Shown here: positions 49,776-57,433 of the stretch, piece after piece | Layout of the letters: each line of letters begins with the position of its first letter | Position numbering within the stretch: the stretch's first letter is position 1 | From: CAWBVG01 sp963792175 | GTDB taxonomy: Bacteria > Acidobacteriota > Vicinamibacteria > Vicinamibacterales > CAVVIG01 | NCBI GenBank assembly: GCA_963792175.1 | Contig: CAWBVG010000035.1 | Location: 62,001 to 126,000 of the forward strand | Direction of reading: 5' to 3' | Length of the DNA stretch: 64,000 nt | Position numbers and translations under genes: made by a program | The notes under the pieces: generated by a model | Seen by the model: only the letters and a program-made list of their open reading frames with translations | The model's database searches: none | Told to the model about the DNA's origin: nothing

Positions 49776-51458
49776 ATGGGCATCCAGCAAAAACTCCACA
49801 CGAAACTCGTTCAAAAGCTGATATTGACGCCGTCACTGCAGCAGGCGATCAAGCTGCTGCCGATGTCGACGCTGGAGCTCTCGGACCTGCTGAACCAGGA
49901 AATGGTCGAGAACCCGATGCTGGAGGAGGTTCCGACCGAAGAACTGCAGCCCGCCGAAGCCGCCGCCACCCCGGAAAAAGCCGAGCCCGAACAGGCGGCG
50001 AACAAGACCGACACCTGGGACGACCAGGATTACGAGTACTTCTTCGGGGACTACCTGGACGACGGCTACCGGCCGCGCGCCCCGCAGGAGGTCAAGGAAC
50101 TACCGCCCATCGAGAACACCCTCTCGACGGCCAGCTCGCTCACGGATCACCTGATGTGGCAGCTGTCGATGCAGACCGACGACAGCATCGTCCGCGATAT
50201 CGGCGCCGCGATCATCGGGAACCTGGACGACGACGGGTATCTGGTGGCCTCGTTCGAAGAACTGGCGGCGATGGGCCCCTGGCCGGTCGGGGACGTCGAG
50301 CGCGCCTTGAAGCTGGTGCAGGGGTTCGATCCCACCGGCGTGGCTGCGCGCGACCTCCAGGAATGTCTGCTGCTGCAGATTCGTCATCTCGGTCTCGAAA
50401 ACACGCCGACCGAGAAGGTCGTCACGGATCACCTGCGTCTGCTGCAGAACCACCAGGTGCCGGAGATCGCGCGGAAGCTCGGGATGACGATCGACGATCT
50501 CAAGGAGCACATCGAGATCATCCGGAACCTGGATCCCAAGCCGGGCAGCCGCTTCAACCCGACGCAGTCGCAGTATGTGATTCCCGACGTCTACGTCATG
50601 AAAGTCGAGGACGAGTACGTCGTGGTGCTGAACGAGGACGGCCTGCCGCAGATGCGGATCAGCCCGGTGTACCGACGGCTGCTGGACAAGAGCGCGTCGG
50701 ACAACACGGACGAGACGCGCGCCTACGTGAAGGACAAGTTCCGCTCGGCGCTCTGGCTGATCAAGTCGGTGGAGCAGCGGCAGAAGACGATCTTCAAGGT
50801 CGCCAAGAGCATCATCAACTTCCAGCGCGATTTCCTGGATCACGGCATCGAACACCTCCGGCCGCTCGTGCTGCGCGACGTGGCGAACGACATCGGCATG
50901 CACGAGTCGACCGTCAGCCGCGTGGTGACCAACAAGTACATGCACACGCCGCAAGGCGTGTTCGAGATGAAGTACTTCTTCCACAGCGGCATCAGCAGCT
51001 CGTACGGCGAGAACGTCTCGTCGGTGACGATCAAGCAGCGCATCCGGAAGATCATCGAGAACGAAGACCCGCGCAAGCCGCTCAGCGATTCGAAAATCGT
51101 CAGCATCCTGCAGCGCGAGGGGCTGGTCCTCGCGCGCCGTACGATTGCGAAGTATCGCGAGGAATTGAAGATTCCGACGTCGAACCAGCGCAAAGTTCTG
51201 TACCTGAGGGGCCCAGCGCCCAGCAAGTGGACCGCGAAGGCTCTAGCCGAGCGAACCCTATGCGTCTCGAACTCACCGGCCGTCACGTCGACATCACCCC
51301 CGCTCTCCGGCGCCTGCTCCTCACCAAACTCAGCAAGCTCGAACGGGTGCTCAACCATCGCGCGCTGTCGGCGCAGGTCGTGCTCACCCGAGAGAAGCAC
51401 CGTCACCGCGCGGACATCACACTGCACGCCCGAGGAGAAAAATTCCTCCACGGCGTAG
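49776..51458 (+). CDS. rpoN: RNA polymerase sigma-54 factor, 3' end probably frame-broken
   Basis: Region I begins LVQKLILTPSLQQAIKLLPM (Gln-rich activator-interacting). Region III has core-binding and HTH blocks (VIPDVYVMKVEDEYVVVL, DIGMHESTVSRVVTNKYMH). The RpoN box reads ARRTIAKYREELKIP near residue 465. Sigma-54 normally ends just after the RpoN box. Here the frame runs on ~85 residues into hpf. One extra base near 51170-51204 would make it end at TGA 51205-51207. It directs transcription needing enhancer-binding activators, none of which lies in the window. Confidence 0.94.
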   Translation: MGIQQKLHTKLVQKLILTPSLQQAIKLLPMSTLELSDLLNQEMVENPMLEEVPTEELQPAEAAATPEKAEPEQAANKTDTWDDQDYEYFFGDYLDDGYRPRAPQEVKELPPIENTLSTASSLTDHLMWQLSMQTDDSIVRDIGAAIIGNLDDDGYLVASFEELAAMGPWPVGDVERALKLVQGFDPTGVAARDLQECLLLQIRHLGLENTPTEKVVTDHLRLLQNHQVPEIARKLGMTIDDLKEHIEIIRNLDPKPGSRFNPTQSQYVIPDVYVMKVEDEYVVVLNEDGLPQMRISPVYRRLLDKSASDNTDETRAYVKDKFRSALWLIKSVEQRQKTIFKVAKSIINFQRDFLDHGIEHLRPLVLRDVANDIGMHESTVSRVVTNKYMHTPQGVFEMKYFFHSGISSSYGENVSSVTIKQRIRKIIENEDPRKPLSDSKIVSILQREGLVLARRTIAKYREELKIPTSNQRKVLYLRGPAPSKWTAKALAERTLCVSNSPAVTSTSPPLSGACSSPNSASSNGCSTIARCRRRSCSPERSTVTARTSHCTPEEKNSSTA

Positions 51459-51817
51459 GCGACGCCACCAACTGGGAGGCGTCGATCACCCAGGCCATCG
51501 GCAAGCTCACGCAACAGGCGCAGCGCGTCAAAGGCAAGTGGGAGCGGCGCAAGCGCGACGGCGACATCAAAGGGATGCCCGCCGCAGAAGCGGCCGCCAC
51601 GACCAAGACGCCGCGCCGGCGCGAGCGCGTGCGGATGCCGCGGATTGTCCGGGCGTCACGGCAGCCGCTCAAACCGATGTCGGTCGCCGATGCCGCCCGC
51701 GAAATCGACGCCGGCGGCGACGGCGTCGTCGTCTTCCGGGATCTCCAGACGTCGGCGGTCAACGTGCTGTACCGGCGCGTCAACGGGGAACTCACGCTCG
51801 TGGAGACTGAAGCCTGA
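51260..51817 (+). CDS. hpf: Ribosome hibernation promoting factor, long form
   Basis: 185 residues. The S30AE domain starts MRLELTGRHVDITPALRRLL and includes VLTREKHRHRADITLHAR. A linker with many basic residues leads to the C-terminal HPF domain (PMSVADAAREIDAGGDGVVV, VNVLYRRVNGELTLVE). Long HPF makes inactive 100S ribosome dimers in stationary phase. ATG 51260 lies just past the expected rpoN end. rpoN-hpf-pts is a standard arrangement. Confidence 0.94.
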   Translation: MRLELTGRHVDITPALRRLLLTKLSKLERVLNHRALSAQVVLTREKHRHRADITLHARGEKFLHGVGDATNWEASITQAIGKLTQQAQRVKGKWERRKRDGDIKGMPAAEAAATTKTPRRRERVRMPRIVRASRQPLKPMSVADAAREIDAGGDGVVVFRDLQTSAVNVLYRRVNGELTLVETEA

Positions 51818-51824
51818 CTCGCTC

Positions 51825-51976
51825 AGTCGCCAGTCGCCGGTCATCGGTCTCCAGTCGGAAGTCGTCAGTCAAGAGTCGTCAGTCGTCAGTCAGGGTCTTC
51901 AATCGTCGACTGATGACTACGACTGACGATTGAAGACTATAGACTGATGACTGACGACAGGCGACTGACGACTTCA
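51825..51976. repeat. Eighteen heptamers in two inverted arms between hpf and hprK
   Basis: The left arm is ten in-register heptamers 51825-51894 (AGTCGCC twice, GGTCATC, GGTCTCC, AGTCGGA, AGTCGTC, AGTCAAG, AGTCGTC twice, AGTCAGG). The right arm is eight in-register heptamers 51921-51976 (GACTGAC, GATTGAA, GACTATA, GACTGAT, GACTGAC, GACAGGC, GACTGAC, GACTTCA). At the centre, GTCTTCAATCGTC (51895-51907) and GACGATTGAAGAC (51925-51937) are perfect inverted repeats. The array ends one base before the hprK ATG. Confidence 0.92.
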
Positions 51977-51977
51977 C

Positions 51978-52973
51978 ATGGCTAGTCCTCCTCCCGGCGT
52001 CTCCGTCGGCGCGCTGCTCGGCAGCCGGCCCGAAACGTTCGGTCTGCCGCTCGAGCTGCTGGCGGGGGCCGACGGTCTCGACCGCGTCATCACCAGTCCC
52101 CACATCCAGAAGACCGGCCTCGCGCTCGCGGGCTTTCACGAGTACCTGAAACCGGGCCGCGTCCTCATCTTCGGCGAGAGCGAGATCCGCTATCTCGAAA
52201 GCCTGGAGCCGGCCGCGCGCATCATGTCGATGCGCCTCGCGCTGACGCTCGATTTCCCGTGCGTGCTCATTACCGGCGGATTCCAGCCGCCGGTGGAGCT
52301 GATCGTCGAAGCGGAACGCGCGCGCGTACCGCTGCTGAAAACCGCCGTGGCGACGCCAATGGCGATCGCGAAGCTGTCGTCGATGCTCGAGGATTCGCTC
52401 GCCGAGCGCACGATGATGCACGCCGTGCTGATGGATGTCCTCGGCCTCGGCGTGCTGCTCGTCGGCGAGAGCGGCATCGGCAAGAGCGAGTGCGCGCTCG
52501 ATCTCATCGTCCGCGGCCACCGGCTGGTCGCCGACGACACCGTGGAACTGCGCCGGCGCCAGGAGACGATTCTGATCGGCACCTGCCCGGAACTGACGCG
52601 ACACCACATGGAGCTGCGCGGGCTCGGCGTCATCAACGTCATGGAGCTGTTTGGCATCGCGTCGACGCGATCGTCGAAGCGCGTCGAGCTGGTGGTGCAG
52701 CTCGAGCGGTGGGATCCGGCGCGCGAGTACGAGCGGCTCGGACTCGACGATCATTTCTTCGAGATCCTCGGGCTGCGCGTCCCGCTGCTGCGGATGCCGG
52801 TCGCGCCGGGCCGCAACATCGCCATTCTCGTTGAGGTCGCCGCTCGCAATCAGCTGCTGCGCTCGCGCGGCCATCACGCGGCCCGCGCCCTTGCCGATCG
52901 CCTCGAGGCCACGCTGCGTCAGGCGTCGGCGCTGGCCTCTCCGCCCGATGAAGAAGACGAGGAAATCAGGTGA
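51978..52973 (+). CDS. hprK: HPr kinase/phosphorylase
   Basis: 331 residues. The N-terminal domain includes KTGLALAGFHEYLKPGRVLI. The C-terminal P-loop is VGESGIGKSECALDLIVRGH (about residues 161-180). The HprK signature GTCPELTRHHMELRGLGVIN and RVELVVQLERWD follow. It phosphorylates HPr on the regulatory serine using ATP or PPi and reverses it. It sits two genes upstream of its substrate domain (Ser185 of the EIIA-HPr protein). The 3' end overlaps rapZ by 4 bp. Confidence 0.96.
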   Translation: MASPPPGVSVGALLGSRPETFGLPLELLAGADGLDRVITSPHIQKTGLALAGFHEYLKPGRVLIFGESEIRYLESLEPAARIMSMRLALTLDFPCVLITGGFQPPVELIVEAERARVPLLKTAVATPMAIAKLSSMLEDSLAERTMMHAVLMDVLGLGVLLVGESGIGKSECALDLIVRGHRLVADDTVELRRRQETILIGTCPELTRHHMELRGLGVINVMELFGIASTRSSKRVELVVQLERWDPAREYERLGLDDHFFEILGLRVPLLRMPVAPGRNIAILVEVAARNQLLRSRGHHAARALADRLEATLRQASALASPPDEEDEEIR

Positions 52974-53929
52974 GGCGCCGACGTGTCAGCCGACCGAAAG
53001 GCCAGAAGGCAGAAAGGCCGGAGGGCGGGCAGGAAAGCCAGTCCGCCCGGAAGGGGAAGCGATCCGGCCAGCCGTTCATCGTCCTCACCGGCTTGTCCGG
53101 GTCCGGCAAATCGCAGGCGATTCGGGCGCTCGAGGATCTCGGCTACTTCTGCGTCGACAACCTGCCGACGATGTTGATTCCAACGCTGGCCCGGCTGTCG
53201 CTGCGCGCCGGCGGCGACATCCAGAAAGTCGCCATCGTCGTCGACGTGCGCGAGGGCGGGCTGCTGTCGTCCTTTCCGAAGATTTTCCGGCAGCTGCGGA
53301 AGCTGCCGCGCCTCAACCCGGTCCTCATTTTCCTGGAAGCCAGCCACAACGCGCTGGTGCGGCGTTTCAGCGAGACGCGCCGTCCGCATCCGCTGGCGCC
53401 CGACCGGCCGGTCAGCGAGGGCATTCGCGACGAGCGGGCGCGGCTGAACGTCATCCGCGATCTTGCGGACGAGATCGTCGACACGTCGGACATGACGGTG
53501 CACGAGCTCCGGCAGTTCTTCATGAGCCTGTCCCGCGAGCGTTCGCGGGCCCGTCTCGTGATTACGCTTCTCAGCTTCGGATTCAAGTACGGTCTGCCGG
53601 TCGACGCGGACCTCGTGTTCGACGCGCGGTGCCTGCCCAATCCGCATTTCGTCCCGACGCTCCGCCGCCGGACCGGACGCGACCGGGCGGTCGTGGAGTT
53701 CATGGAACGCGACAGCGGTACGCGCGCCTTCATGGAACGGCTCGAGGAATACGTGCGCTACGTCGTCCCGTTCTACGTTGCGGAAGGGAAGAGCTATCTG
53801 ACGATTGCGATCGGCTGCACTGGCGGCCGGCATCGCTCGGTGATGATCGCGGAGCGGCTGCGGCGGGCGCTCGCCGCGGTCGCTACCGCGCGCGTGCGAG
53901 TCCGGCACCGGGACATTGCGCATGCGTAA
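52970..53929 (+). CDS. rapZ: RNase adapter protein RapZ / YvcJ-type nucleotide-binding protein
   Basis: 319 residues. Walker A GLSGSGKS is at residues 41-48, then LEDLGYFCVDNLPTMLIPTL and the C-terminal domain FGFKYGLPVDADLVFDARCL and IAIGCTGGRHRSVMIAE. In enterobacteria RapZ tunes glucosamine-6-P synthase via small RNA processing; elsewhere the role is less clear. The usual protein begins almost at the P-loop. Here ~35 extra basic residues precede it, encoded by a 7/9-bp repeat, and no later start codon is available in frame. GTG start at 52970 overlaps hprK (GTGA). Confidence 0.95.
   Translation: MRRRRVSRPKGQKAERPEGGQESQSARKGKRSGQPFIVLTGLSGSGKSQAIRALEDLGYFCVDNLPTMLIPTLARLSLRAGGDIQKVAIVVDVREGGLLSSFPKIFRQLRKLPRLNPVLIFLEASHNALVRRFSETRRPHPLAPDRPVSEGIRDERARLNVIRDLADEIVDTSDMTVHELRQFFMSLSRERSRARLVITLLSFGFKYGLPVDADLVFDARCLPNPHFVPTLRRRTGRDRAVVEFMERDSGTRAFMERLEEYVRYVVPFYVAEGKSYLTIAIGCTGGRHRSVMIAERLRRALAAVATARVRVRHRDIAHA
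52997..53037. repeat. Alternating 9/7-bp words inside the rapZ 5' coding end
   Basis: AAAGGCCAG, AAGGCAG, AAAGGCCGG, AGGGCGG, GCAGGAAAG: word lengths alternate 9-7-9-7-9. Translated as part of the rapZ N-terminal extension. Confidence 0.65.
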
Positions 53930-53933
53930 CCGG

Positions 53934-54011
53934 GGCAGGAAGGGCGGGAAGGGCAGGAGGGTGCTGGACGACGACCGGCTCACCCTTCCTGCCTATCCTG
54001 CCCATCCTGCC
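53934..54011. repeat. Inverted arms of GGCAGGAAG 9-mers between rapZ and the PTS gene
   Basis: Left arm (53934-53963): GGCAGGAAG, GGCGGGAAG, GGCAGGAGG, GTG. Right arm (53981-54011), read on the other strand: GGCAGGATG, GGCAGGATA, GGCAGGAAG, GGTG. All words are 9 bp in register. The arms can form a stem of about 30 bp with few mismatches around a 17-nt loop. The repeat starts 5 bp after the rapZ stop. Confidence 0.88.
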
Positions 54012-54026
54012 TTACGATAGACAGTC

Positions 54027-54722
54027 GTGATCGGAGTCGTCGTCGTCACCCACGGACAGCTCGCGGTCGAGCTCGTGAACGCGGCCGAGATGATCGTCGG
54101 CGACCTGCCGCAATTCACCCCGGTCTCGATCGGCTGGCACGACGACGTCAACGACGCGCGGGAGGACATCGCGCAGGCGATCGAGCGGGTCCGCGGCGAG
54201 GAAGGCGTGTTGCTGCTGACGGACATGTTCGGCGGGACGCCGTCCAATCTCGGGATGACGTTTCTCGAAAAGGACCGCCTCGAGGTGATCACGGGCGTGA
54301 ACCTGCCGATGTTGATCAAGCTGGCCGGCCTCCGCAAATCGTCCGATCTGCTCGCGGTGGCGAAGGAGATGCGCGAACACGGACGCAACGCCATCTGGGT
54401 CGCCTCGGATTTCCTCCGCGGCGAGAAGGCCGCGACGATGACCGTCCGGAGATCTCAGTCGACCGTCGTGAACCAGCTCGGCATGCATGCCCGGGCGGCG
54501 GCGAAGTTCGTCCACCTGGCGACGCGGTTCGAAGCGCGCGTGCGCGTATCGCGCGATCGGCGCGAGATGGACGGCAAGAGCATCATGGGGATTCTCCTGC
54601 TCGCGGCGGCGCGAGGATCGAAGATCACGATCTCCGCGGACGGTACAGACGAACGTGACGCCGTGACGGCGCTGGTGGCCCTGGTGCAATCCGGATTCGG
54701 CGAGGACGTATGCGGCGCCTGA
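54027..54722 (+). CDS. PTS EIIA (mannose type)-HPr fusion, or two genes joined by an indel
   Basis: 231 residues. Residues 1-~135 are a mannose-family EIIA with phospho-His9 in VVVVTHGQLAVELV and LLTDMFGGTPSNL. From Met138 an HPr domain follows: phospho-His154 in NQLGMHARAAAKF and the HprK target Ser185 in MDGKSIMGILLLAA. A TGA in another frame overlaps the HPr ATG exactly (54439-54441, ATGA), so a one-base error upstream could have merged two overlapping genes. No EIIB/EIIC sugar permease is nearby, so this is probably a regulatory PTS. It overlaps ptsI by 13 bp. Confidence 0.88.
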   Translation: MIGVVVVTHGQLAVELVNAAEMIVGDLPQFTPVSIGWHDDVNDAREDIAQAIERVRGEEGVLLLTDMFGGTPSNLGMTFLEKDRLEVITGVNLPMLIKLAGLRKSSDLLAVAKEMREHGRNAIWVASDFLRGEKAATMTVRRSQSTVVNQLGMHARAAAKFVHLATRFEARVRVSRDRREMDGKSIMGILLLAAARGSKITISADGTDERDAVTALVALVQSGFGEDVCGA

Positions 54723-56477
54723 CCGGCATCGGCGTGTCGCCCGGTATCGTCGCGGGCCGCGCCGTTCTCCTGATTCAGCGGTCGCAGGCGCTGCGCTACC
54801 AGATCGCGCCGGCCCGCGTCGATCACGAGCTGCGGCGGCTCGAGGACAGCCGGATCCGATCGCGGGATCAGCTCGTCGAGATTCGCGCGCGGGTCGCGAA
54901 ACGCCGGCCGGAAATCGCGTCGCTCTTCGACGCGCAGCTCCTGATGCTCGACGACGCCATGCTGGTGCCGCGTGCGGCGGATATCGTCCGCGAACAGCGC
55001 GTCAACGCCGAGTGGGCGGTCCAGCAGGTTTCGCACGAGTTCAGCGCGGTCTTCGACGAGGTCGCCGATCCGTATCTGCGCGAGCGGAAAGGCGACGTCC
55101 TCGACCTCGTCGGCCGGCTGCGCATGAACCTGAGCCAGGGCGTCGCCACCGCGCGCGAGCTGCTGCGCGAGCTCGACGAGTCGTCGATTCTGATCGCCGA
55201 CGAGCTGACGCCGTCGATCGCCGCGCAGGTGGACTGGACGAAAGTCCGCGGCTTCGCGACGGACGCGGGCAGCCGCACCTATCACACCGCGATTCTCGCG
55301 CGCTCGCTCGAGGTGCCGGCGGTCGTCGGCCTGCACAACGCCAGCAGCCAGGTGCAGGCGGGGCAGTTGGTGATCATCGACGGATCCGCGAACACGCTGA
55401 TTCTCGATCCGACCGAAGAAGAGCTCGCGCGCGCCGCTCATCAGGGCGAGGACCACCGGCCGGCGGCGACCGTGGATGCCGAACGGCGCCGGCCGGCGGC
55501 GACCGCTGACGGCGTCCGGATTCGCCTCGAGGCCAATATCGAGTTCCCCGACGATCTCGCGGCGGCCCGCTACGCCGGGGCGGAGGGGATCGGGCTCTAC
55601 CGCTCGGAATTCCTCGTCACCAGCGGCGCGGACGATGTGGGTGACGAAGATCGGCAGTACGAAATCTACCGCGGCATGCTCGAAGGCATGGCCCCGGGGA
55701 CCGTCACGGTCCGGACGTTCGACATTGACGAGGATCAGCTGGCGTCACGACAGATGCGGCGGCCGCTCGCGGGCGGCTGGGAACCGGAAGCGCAGCGCAC
55801 CAGCCGACAAGGTCTGCGCGGCCTGCGTCTGAGCCTGACACGGCCGGCGCTCTTTCTCGTGCAGCTGCGCGCGCTGCTGCGGGCGGCGCGGCACGGTCAT
55901 TTGCGCATCATGTTTCCGTTCGTCTCGAGCGTCGAGCAGGTCCGCGCGGCGCGGGCGATGATTGCGCAGGCGTCGGCCGATCTGGCGGCGCGCGGCATGA
56001 CCGCGCCGCCGGTGCCGGTCGGGGTGATGATTGAGATTCCGGCGGCCGCCTACACGGCCGACCTCCTGGCGCGCGAGGTCGACTTCTTCACCATCGGCAC
56101 CAACGATCTGATTCAGGTACTGTCTGGCGGTCGATCGCGCGGACGAACGGGTGTCCAAACTATACGAACCGCTGCACCCGGCGATCCTCCGGATCATTCT
56201 CATGGTCCGCCGCGCCGCGGGGCGACGGCGCATTCCGGTCTCGCTCTGCGGCGAGATGGCGTCCGACGCGGCGGTGCTGACGCTGCTCGTCGGACTCGGC
56301 CTGACCGAATTCAGCATGACGCCCGGGGCGATTCCGGTGGCCAAGCAGGTGCTGTCGGAGCTGAGGTACGACGAGTTGCGCGCCGTGGCGCGCCGCATTC
56401 TCCGCCTCGCAACCATCGAAGACATCGAGCGCGAGCTGCTGGTCACCCTCGGCCGGCTGGCGCTGATCAAGGAGTGA
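54710..56477 (+). CDS. ptsI: PTS enzyme I (phosphoenolpyruvate-protein phosphotransferase), one frame break
   Basis: About 588 residues. The start is MRRLTGIGVSPGIVAGRAVL. Phospho-His192 is in GSRTYHTAILARSLEVPAVV. The PEP-binding barrel has GAEGIGLYRSEFL, VTVRTFDIDEDQ and FFTIGTNDLIQ. An extra G at 56116/56117 breaks the frame; it should read Asp-Leu-Ile-Gln-Tyr-Cys-Leu-Ala-Val-Asp-Arg, resuming as RVSKLYEPLHPAILRII and ending LALIKE. It transfers phosphate from PEP to HPr in the preceding gene. Confidence 0.95.
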
Positions 56478-56480
56478 ATC

Positions 56481-56843
56481 GTGGGCGACGAGATGACGCG
56501 CGTGGAAAAACCCTGGGGCTACGAGCTGCACTGGGCGAAGACCGATCGCTACGTCGGCAAGCTGATTCACGTCAACGCCGGACACGCGCTGAGCCTGCAG
56601 TACCACAACCAGAAGGACGAGACCATCTACCTGCACTCGGGCAAGCTGTGGTTCGAGATCGAACGAGACGGCAAACTGCTGAAACAGGAAATGCAGCCCG
56701 GCGAGTCCGTGCACATCACGCCGAAGACCGTGCACCGGATGACGGCCATCGTAGACAGCGACATCTTCGAGGTCTCGACACCGGAACTGCACGACGTCGT
56801 CCGACTGGAAGACAGGTACGGAAGGACCGACAAGAAAAGTTAA
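56481..56843 (+). CDS. Cupin, mannose-6-phosphate isomerase type II-like
   Basis: 120 residues starting at GTG 56481, 3 bp after ptsI. VEKPWGYELHWAKTDRYVGK and LQYHNQKDETIYLHSGKLWF are the cupin motif 1 of type II phosphomannose isomerases, with His-x-n-Glu metal ligands. Motif 2 is GESVHITPKTVHRM. There is no guanylyltransferase domain. A sugar-phosphate isomerase or sugar-sensing role next to PTS is plausible but unproven. The TAA stop is formed by the first heptamer of the following repeat. Confidence 0.8.
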   Translation: MGDEMTRVEKPWGYELHWAKTDRYVGKLIHVNAGHALSLQYHNQKDETIYLHSGKLWFEIERDGKLLKQEMQPGESVHITPKTVHRMTAIVDSDIFEVSTPELHDVVRLEDRYGRTDKKS

Positions 56844-56951
56844 AAGTTAGAAGTCAAAAGTTAAAAGTCAAAGTTAGAACGGAAGTTCGGTACTTCGTGT
56901 TCAAAGCTTCAACTTTAACTTTTGCCTTTTAACTTCTAACTTTTAACTTCC
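56835..56951. repeat. AT-rich AAAAGTT heptamer hairpin between convergent cupin and ssb genes
   Basis: Left arm 56835-56875 (AAAAGTT twice, AGAAGTC, AAAAGTT, AAAAGTC, AAAGTT). The right arm 56911-56951 is complementary at 35 of 41 positions. The inner segment 56877-56902 pairs again (GAACGGAAGT with ACTTCGTGTTC). The base composition is strikingly AT-rich against its surroundings. The cupin stop TAA lies in the first two heptamers; the ssb stop is 5 bp past the right arm. It may terminate both transcripts. Confidence 0.92.
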
Positions 56952-56956
56952 GTTCG

Positions 56957-57397
56957 CTAGAACGGAATATCGTCGTCGGTCAGTGGCTCGGACGACTCAG
57001 GCGCCGGTGATGGGCCGTGGCTGCCCATGCTGTCGTCGCCGCGCGGGGCGCCGCCGCCCCTGCCCCCGCCGCCGCCCAGCAGCACGATGCGGTCGCCGCG
57101 GATTTCCGTGGTGTACCGTTTGTTGCCGTCCTTGTCGTCCCACTGGCGCGTCTGGAGCCGGCCCTCGACGTAGATCTGCTTGCCCTTCGTCAGGTATTCC
57201 GACAGCGACTCGGCCGACTTGCCCCACAGCACGACGCGGTGCCACTCGGTTTTTTCCTGCCGCTGGCCCGCCTTGTCGTTCCAGACTTCGGTCGTCGCCA
57301 TGTTGAGCGTGGCGACCGCGGCGCCGCCCGGTGTGTAACGCAGCTCCGCGTCTCGACCGAGGTTGCCGACGAGGATCACTTTGTTGACGCTGCCCAT
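56957..57397 (-). CDS. ssb: Single-stranded DNA-binding protein
   Basis: 146 residues. The OB fold starts MGSVNKVILVGNLGRDAELR, with TPGGAAVATLNMATTEVWND and GKQIYVEGRLQTRQWDDKDG. A Gly-rich linker leads to the acidic tip EPLTDDDIPF, which recruits replication and repair partners such as RecJ (encoded at 45-47 kb). Intact frame. It is the last gene on the minus strand after the Tol-Pal cluster. Confidence 0.97.
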   Translation of the reverse strand: MGSVNKVILVGNLGRDAELRYTPGGAAVATLNMATTEVWNDKAGQRQEKTEWHRVVLWGKSAESLSEYLTKGKQIYVEGRLQTRQWDDKDGNKRYTTEIRGDRIVLLGGGGGRGGGAPRGDDSMGSHGPSPAPESSEPLTDDDIPF

Positions 57398-57433
57398 AGA
57401 GACGCGATTGTACTCCGCCGGCAGCGCGGGGCG

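Noticed and set aside
50156..51259. Upstream extension of the hpf frame inside rpoN
   Set aside because: Arg-rich, out-of-frame reading of rpoN. Only the part from ATG 51260 is the real HPF.
51825..51976. CRISPR array
   Set aside because: Units are 7 bp, contiguous, without spacers; no cas gene in the window.
56100..56130. Programmed +1 frameshift in ptsI
   Set aside because: No slippery site or stimulatory structure is conserved among the break sites, and many unrelated genes show the same type of break, so indel errors are simpler.
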